Origin: Planctomycetota bacterium
Lineage (GTDB): Bacteria; Planctomycetota; PLA2; JAEUHO01
Assembly (NCBI GenBank): GCA_029213105.1
Contig: JARGNS010000032.1
Location: 1 to 9,237, forward strand
Length of the DNA stretch: 9,237 nucleotides
Reading direction: 5' to 3'
Each line of letters opens with the position of its first letter. Positions within the stretch are counted from its first letter, which is position 1. A program made the translations under genes and the position numbers. Under the pieces are notes generated by a model. The model was not told the DNA's origin, searched no databases, and saw only the letters and a program-made list of their open reading frames with translations. Below, piece after piece: positions 6,146 to 9,237 of the stretch.

Positions 6146-7963
6146 CTAGGAATCGTCCGCGGGCGGCAGGCTCAGCGCCAGACTCAGCTCGTCGAGCTGT
6201 TCGGCCCCCACCGGCGACGGCGCCCGGCAGAGCAGGTCCGAGGCGGTCATCGTCTTGGGGAAGGCGATGACCTCCTGGATCCCGGCCTCGCCCAGGAGGC
6301 TCATCACGAAGCGGTCGAAGCCGAAGGCGAGCCCCCCGTGGGGCGGCGTGCCGAAGCGCAGGGCCTCGACGAACCAGCCGAAGCGCGCCTCCTGCTCCTC
6401 GGGGCTGATCTTCAGCAGGTCGAAGACGGCGGCCTGGACGTCGGCGCGGTGGATGCGGATGCTGCCCCCGCCGATCTCCGAGCCGTTGAAGACCAGGTCG
6501 TACGCCTTGGACGGCAGGCCACCGATCTGTTCGGGCGGGATCGGATCGCCTGCCGCGGCACGCAGCAGGACCTCGGCGGTCTCGTCGGTCGGGCTGGTGA
6601 AGGGATGGTGCATGGCGTCGAAGCGCCCCTGCTCCTCGTTCCACTCGACCAGCGGGAAGTCCGTGACCCAGAGCACGGAGTTCTTCGACTCGTCCACGAG
6701 CTCGAGCTTGCGCGCCACCGTATCGCGCAGGGAGCCGAGGATGCGGTAGACGAGCGCCGCGTCGCCGGCCGCACAGCAGAACCAGTCGCCGACCTTCGCG
6801 CCGATCTTGGCCAGGAACGCCTCGCCGGCCTCGCCGCCCAGGAAGCGCGCCATGGGGCCGGTCGGCTTCTCCTCGCCGATCTTGGACCAGGCGAGGCCGG
6901 GCGCCCCCATGCCCTTGGCGACGGCCTCGAGGCCGTCGATCTCCTTGCGCGAGAAGGACGCCGCGCCAGGGCCGACGAGGACCTTGACCATGCCGCCGCT
7001 CTCCGCGGCCATCTCGAAGGGCTTGAAGCCCAGGGCCGCTCCCTCCGCCGTGCACTCCACGAGCTCGAGCGGGTTGCGCAGGTCGGGCTTGTCGGAGCCA
7101 AAGCGTTCCATGGCCTCGGCGTAGGGCAGGCGCAGGAACGGCTGCGCGATCGCCTCGCCGCGCCACGTCTCGATGAGCTCGGCCACGCAGGGCTCGAGGA
7201 TGGCGAAGACGTCCTCCTCCTCGACGAAGGAGGCCTCGAGGTCCACCTGGGTGAACTCGGGCTGACGGTCGGCGCGCAGGTCCTCGTCGCGATAGCAACG
7301 GGCGAACTGGTAGTAGCGGTCCTGCCCGCCGATCATCAGCAGCTGCTTGAAGAGTTGCGGCGACTGCGGCAGCGCATAGAACGACCCCGCGTGCACGCGG
7401 CTCGGCACCAGGTAGTCGCGTGCGCCTTCGGGCGTCGAGCTGATGAGCGTCGGCGTCTCGATGTCGATGAAGCCGGCGCTTTCCAGGTGCTGGCGCATCG
7501 TCGAGGCGATCTGGGCCCGTGCGGCGAGGAACTCCGTCTGCCGCTTGCGCCGGAGATCCAGGCCGCGGTGCTGCCGCCGGATCCCCGCGGAGACCTCGCC
7601 CCCGCGGTCGTCCAGCGGGAACGGCGGGGTGTCGGCCTGCGCGAGGATCTCGAGCGCGGTGGCCTCCAGTTCGATCGACCCGGTGGCCATGTTCGGGTTG
7701 GCGGCCTCGGCCGGGCGCGGAATCACGACGCCGGTGACCTTGAGCACCCACTCCGGGCGCACCTTCTCGGCGGCCGCCAGGAGCTCGGGATCCTTGTCGC
7801 CCCGGAACGTGACCTGCGTCAGGCCGTAGCGGTCGCGCAGGTCCACGAAGAGGACGCCACCCTGATCACGGACGACGTTCACCCAGCCGCTGAGGGTGGC
7901 CTCGGTGCCTTCGTCGGCGGCGCGCAGCGCGCCGCACGTATGCGTGCGGAATGCGGTCTTCAT
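6146..7963 (-). CDS. aspS: Aspartyl-tRNA synthetase, bacterial type
   Basis: This class IIb synthetase charges tRNA-Asp. The product has 605 residues (590 in E. coli). The N-terminal anticodon-binding OB fold shows GWVNVVRDQGGVLFVDLRDRYG and NPNMATGSIE. The catalytic core has TPEGARDYLVPSR, LPQSPQLFKQLLM and motif 2 YRDEDLRADRQPEFTQVD. The bacteria-specific GAD insertion lies near 285-420, and motif 3 is GLAFGFDRFVM. The tail AFPKTMTASDLLCRAPSPV is typical. The ATG at 7963 fits the family start; the open frame upstream of it is non-coding noise. Its ribosome binding site is weak. Oddities are HRGLDLRR in place of the usual YRYLDLRR, and glutamine 34 where other enzymes have His or Leu. It heads the minus-strand block, so a promoter is expected at 7964-8146. 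Confidence 0.98.
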   Translation of the reverse strand: MKTAFRTHTCGALRAADEGTEATLSGWVNVVRDQGGVLFVDLRDRYGLTQVTFRGDKDPELLAAAEKVRPEWVLKVTGVVIPRPAEAANPNMATGSIELEATALEILAQADTPPFPLDDRGGEVSAGIRRQHRGLDLRRKRQTEFLAARAQIASTMRQHLESAGFIDIETPTLISSTPEGARDYLVPSRVHAGSFYALPQSPQLFKQLLMIGGQDRYYQFARCYRDEDLRADRQPEFTQVDLEASFVEEEDVFAILEPCVAELIETWRGEAIAQPFLRLPYAEAMERFGSDKPDLRNPLELVECTAEGAALGFKPFEMAAESGGMVKVLVGPGAASFSRKEIDGLEAVAKGMGAPGLAWSKIGEEKPTGPMARFLGGEAGEAFLAKIGAKVGDWFCCAAGDAALVYRILGSLRDTVARKLELVDESKNSVLWVTDFPLVEWNEEQGRFDAMHHPFTSPTDETAEVLLRAAAGDPIPPEQIGGLPSKAYDLVFNGSEIGGGSIRIHRADVQAAVFDLLKISPEEQEARFGWFVEALRFGTPPHGGLAFGFDRFVMSLLGEAGIQEVIAFPKTMTASDLLCRAPSPVGAEQLDELSLALSLPPADDS

Positions 7964-8146
7964 GGCAGGAATCCCGGGGAAACGCGAAAGCGTACCCGGC
8001 GCCGCCTCGAACGGGACATCCGGGTCGGGTCCACGCTGCCCCGTCCGCTGACGCCGGAGGTGGGACCGGCGGGGCAAACCGGGGCTGGCGGTGGGACCCG
8101 CTCGGCCTGGCGTATCGTGGAGCGCCCCCACCCGGAGCCCCCGCCC
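7964..8146. promoter_or_regulatory. Divergent spacer between aspS and the selenoprotein gene
   Basis: This 183-base spacer should contain the promoter of the aspS-led block (minus) and that of the plus-strand HMA gene. A TATCGT hexamer at 8113-8118 is a possible plus-strand -10 box, but I find no convincing -35 partner. No clear sigma-70 promoter is visible for the minus strand. The sequence is GC-rich and contains no believable gene. Confidence 0.4.
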
Positions 8147-8482
8147 ATGAAGAAGCCCCTGAAGATCGCCTTCGTCGTCCTCGCGGTCGCCGTGCTTGCC
8201 ATGTGGGGCTACGGCCGCATGCAGGTCGGCGCCAACAACGATGCCCTGAGCGAGATCAAGAGCGCCCCCGGCGTGATCGTGCTGAAGGTCGACGGCATGA
8301 CCTGAGGCACGGGCTGCCTGCTCAGCGTGCGTGACACGCTCCTCGACGAGAACGTGAAGGATGCGGCGGTCGACTACGACGCCGGTCTGGCCTACCTCAT
8401 CCCGGAGGACGGCTACACGGCGCAGGAGGCCATCGCAGCCCTCGGCAAGTCCGGCAAGTACACGGCAACCCGACAGCCCTAG
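8147..8482 (+). CDS. Membrane-anchored heavy-metal-associated (HMA) domain protein, probable selenoprotein with in-frame TGA
   Basis: The frame runs from ATG 8147 to TAG 8482 (111 residues) through one in-frame TGA at 8303-8305, codon 53. Residues 1-27 are an uncleaved anchor or signal (MKKPLKIAFVVLAVAVLAMW...). The rest reads as an HMA metal-binding fold: GVIVLKVDGMT, then Sec53-GTG-Cys57, then LLSVRDTLL, VKDAAVDYDAGLAYLIPEDG and QEAIAALGKSGKYTA. The TGA stands exactly where the first Cys of GMTCxxC belongs, and coding continues for 58 codons with no frameshift. A GGAG lies upstream of the ATG, and a SECIS-like hairpin lies at 8324-8340. HMA domains bind soft metals such as Cu(I) or Hg(II). 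Spacing here is UxxxC, one residue longer than CxxC. A nonsense mutation is the main alternative. No selenocysteine machinery gene is in the window. Confidence 0.82.
8303..8305 (+). other. In-frame TGA, probable selenocysteine codon
   Basis: Codon 53 of the HMA gene. It replaces the first metal-binding cysteine of the GMTC motif, and Cys57 follows. Sec and Cys codons differ at one base, and TGA at a redox or metal cysteine is the usual signature of selenoproteins. Confidence 0.75.
8324..8340 (+). promoter_or_regulatory. Candidate bacterial SECIS hairpin
   Basis: AGCGTG (8324-8329) and CACGCT (8335-8340) form six perfect pairs around the loop CGTGA. The loop begins 25 bases after the TGA and has a G at its second position. 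Published bacterial SECIS models call for an apical loop about 16-37 bases from the UGA with a G in its first two bases, so both conditions are met. Competing pairings exist that use the TGA itself (CTGA 8302-8305 with TCAG 8322-8325, and GGCA 8306-8309 with TGCC 8315-8318). Confidence 0.55.
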
Positions 8483-8495
8483 CCGGCTTCCGGCC

Positions 8496-8517
8496 CGGGG
8501 ACGCCCACGGCGCCCCG
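8496..8517. terminator. Hairpin between convergent genes, possible bidirectional terminator
   Basis: CGGGG-A-CGCC (8496-8505) pairs with GGCG-CCCCG (8509-8517) around a CAC loop, nine pairs with one bulged A. It starts 14 bases after the selenoprotein stop and ends eight bases before the stop of the convergent membrane protein gene. There is no T tract on either side, so its strength is uncertain, but the position suits a shared terminator. Confidence 0.45.
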
Positions 8518-8525
8518 CCCCCCTA

Positions 8526-8945
8526 TCAGGTGTGCCCGACCGAGTCGTAGGCGACCACCAGCATGACGAACATGTAGAACGACGGAGCCAGGAGCAGGAA
8601 TGTCCCTCCGTGCAGCCACGCCAGGACCGTGTTCTGCGTGGCCCGGCGCCCGCCATTGGTGCTCCACGCGACGATGAGTGCCGGCACGGTCGCGACGTAG
8701 CACAGGAGAGACAGCCCGCCGTCCGGCTCGAGGATCCCGAGGGGATCGAAGTCCGTCGTCCCGGCGATCAGGGTCCAGAGCGGCATCAGCAGGCCGAGGA
8801 GGGCCACGATCGTCGCGATCACGCAGATCGGCCTTACGGGATCGGCGGGCTCGAGGGCGGGCGCGTTCGCAGACCGCCAGACCATGACGACGCAGGGCCC
8901 GAGCAGCGGGACCAGGACCAGCAGCAGCGCAATCCAGGGGCCCAA
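8526..8945 (-). CDS. Hypothetical four-helix membrane protein, TTG start
   Basis: I do not recognise this 139-residue protein. It has four clear hydrophobic segments, suggesting an integral inner-membrane protein. They lie at about 4-23 (IALLLVLVPLLGPCVVMVW), 38-62 (ICVIATIVALLGLLMPLWTLI), 78-94 (GLSLLCYVATVPALIVAW) and 107-134 (VLAWLHGGTFLLLAPSFYMFVMLVV). The loops are short, with no catalytic motif visible. The start is TTG (8945-8943), supported by GGAGGT five bases upstream; no nearby ATG fits better. It converges on the selenoprotein gene, with only 43 bases between their stops. Evidence that it is real: a good ribosome binding site, coherent hydrophobic pattern and no equally sensible frame in the interval. 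No function can be assigned. Confidence 0.65.
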   Translation of the reverse strand: MGPWIALLLVLVPLLGPCVVMVWRSANAPALEPADPVRPICVIATIVALLGLLMPLWTLIAGTTDFDPLGILEPDGGLSLLCYVATVPALIVAWSTNGGRRATQNTVLAWLHGGTFLLLAPSFYMFVMLVVAYDSVGHT

Positions 8946-8950
8946 GCCGC

Positions 8951-8956
8951 ACCTCC
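8951..8956 (-). promoter_or_regulatory. Ribosome binding site for the TTG-started membrane protein
   Basis: GGAGGT on the minus strand, five bases before TTG at 8945. It is the reason for choosing this non-ATG start. Confidence 0.6.
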
Positions 8957-9014
8957 GTGACGCCCAGTATCGGCGTACGGCACGACGGTGGGCAGGGCAG
9001 GCGCCCGGACCGCG

Positions 9015-9131
9015 CTAGAGCACGTAGCGGCCCAGGTCGTGATCCTCGAGCAGGTCCCCGACGCGTGCGCGTACCTACCCTTCATCGATCGGGATCTTCT
9101 GCCCCTTGAGGTCGGGCCCTGCGAGCGCCCC
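9015..9131 (-). pseudogene. Decayed 3' remnant of hslU (HslUV protease ATPase) with internal amber codon
   Basis: The minus-strand frame reads AGPDLKGQKIPIDEG, then a TAG stop (9075-9077), then VRARVGDLLEDHDLGRYVL and a final TAG (9015-9017). This matches the extreme C-terminus of HslU/ClpY. There, xxPDLxGQxxxIDxxYVxxxLxxLxxDEDLSRxIL is conserved and the last residues insert into HslV to activate it. The internal TAG falls where the family has a Tyr, so one TAC/TAT to TAG change would explain it. Upstream of about 9131 no frame looks like HslU, and the AAA+ core is absent. The C-terminus is well preserved for a remnant. It is most likely the leftover of a deletion or rearrangement. Recognition is by eye from about 35 residues. 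Confidence 0.6.
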
Positions 9132-9162
9132 GTCGTACACGGCGCCTCCGGGCGTGGAAGCG

Positions 9163-9237
9163 CTAGTCGGCCGGGTGGGCGTCCCACCAGGCGTCGGCAT
9201 CGGCCTCGCGCCACATGCCGGCCCCCTCGAGCGCCTG
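9163..9237 (-). CDS. C-terminal fragment of an unidentified protein (runs off window)
   Basis: An open minus-strand frame enters from the right edge and ends at TAG 9163-9165, leaving 24 residues including MWREADADAWWDAHPAD. It is acidic, with three tryptophans and strongly GC-rich third positions, as expected of a real gene in this genome. The piece is too short to identify, and I assign no function. It lies on the same strand as the hslU remnant just downstream, from which it is separated by its own stop. Confidence 0.35.
   Translation of the reverse strand, partial: QALEGAGMWREADADAWWDAHPAD

Noticed and set aside
5603..8305. 900-codon plus-strand open frame antisense to the lipoprotein gene and aspS
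   Set aside because: It is a high-GC shadow; its sequence is Arg/Ser/Ala-rich without domains, and aspS on the other strand is unmistakable. Only its last 53 codons are real, as the N-terminus of the HMA gene.
8147..8305. Treating the HMA gene as a simple truncated pseudogene
   Set aside because: There is no frameshift, HMA sequence continues cleanly after the TGA, the TGA falls exactly on a ligand Cys, and a SECIS-like hairpin is present. It remains the main alternative.
7964..8656. In-frame N-terminal extension of aspS to 8656
   Set aside because: The added 231 residues are Arg/Gly-rich noise overlapping the plus-strand HMA gene, and the AspRS family begins at MKTAFRTH.
9075..9077. TAG in the hslU remnant as a pyrrolysine codon
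   Set aside because: HslU has no known Pyl use, most of the gene is missing, and no Pyl machinery is in view. Decay is simpler.
8834..9214. 126-codon minus-strand frame across the right end
   Set aside because: It crosses the hslU remnant and the start of the membrane protein gene in the wrong frame and has an Arg-rich shadow composition.
1..9237. CRISPR array, tRNA or rRNA genes, insertion sequences
   Set aside because: No regularly spaced repeats, cloverleaf, rRNA core motifs or transposase-like proteins were found by reading.

Overview
This is a high-GC bacterial window. Almost all of it (about 1-7963) is one block of translation genes read on the minus strand. In transcription order these are aspS, a lipoprotein with a SecD-like periplasmic domain, thrS, infC, rpmI, rplT, pheS and the first codons of pheT. 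The order thrS-infC-rpmI-rplT-pheS-pheT is a classic conserved bacterial cluster. The GC content, lipobox lipoprotein, probable ATC start of infC and probable selenoprotein fit a Gram-negative lineage such as Myxococcota or another former deltaproteobacterium. That placement is inference; no rRNA or other phylogenetic marker was compared.

Layout. Positions 1-67 hold the start of pheT, overlapping the pheS stop by four bases. Next come pheS (64-1083), rplT (1244-1597), rpmI (1648-1845), infC (2126 to an ATC start at 2665) and thrS (2798-4717). The SecD-like lipoprotein gene follows (4819-6093), then aspS (6146-7963). The spacers before infC, rpmI and pheS hold GC-rich hairpins that could be regulatory or processing structures. 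None is followed by a T tract.

A 183-base divergent spacer separates aspS from a plus-strand gene (8147-8482) that has an in-frame TGA at codon 53. The TGA replaces the first cysteine of the GMTC metal-binding motif of a membrane-anchored heavy-metal-associated (HMA) domain. The frame stays open for another 58 codons of recognisable HMA sequence. A six-base-pair hairpin with a G at loop position 2 lies at the distance expected of a bacterial SECIS element. This is the most interesting object in the window: a probable selenoprotein, with an odd UxxxC spacing.

The right end (8500-9237) holds a small four-helix membrane protein gene with a TTG start, convergent with the selenoprotein gene. Beyond it lie a decayed 3' remnant of hslU interrupted by an amber codon and the last 24 codons of an unidentified gene that runs off the window.

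The synthetases, IF3 and the two large-subunit proteins supply charged tRNA, initiation control and ribosome assembly. Such clusters are commonly autoregulated by IF3 and L20. The lipoprotein embedded between aspS and thrS has no obvious role in translation and may simply ride on the operon.
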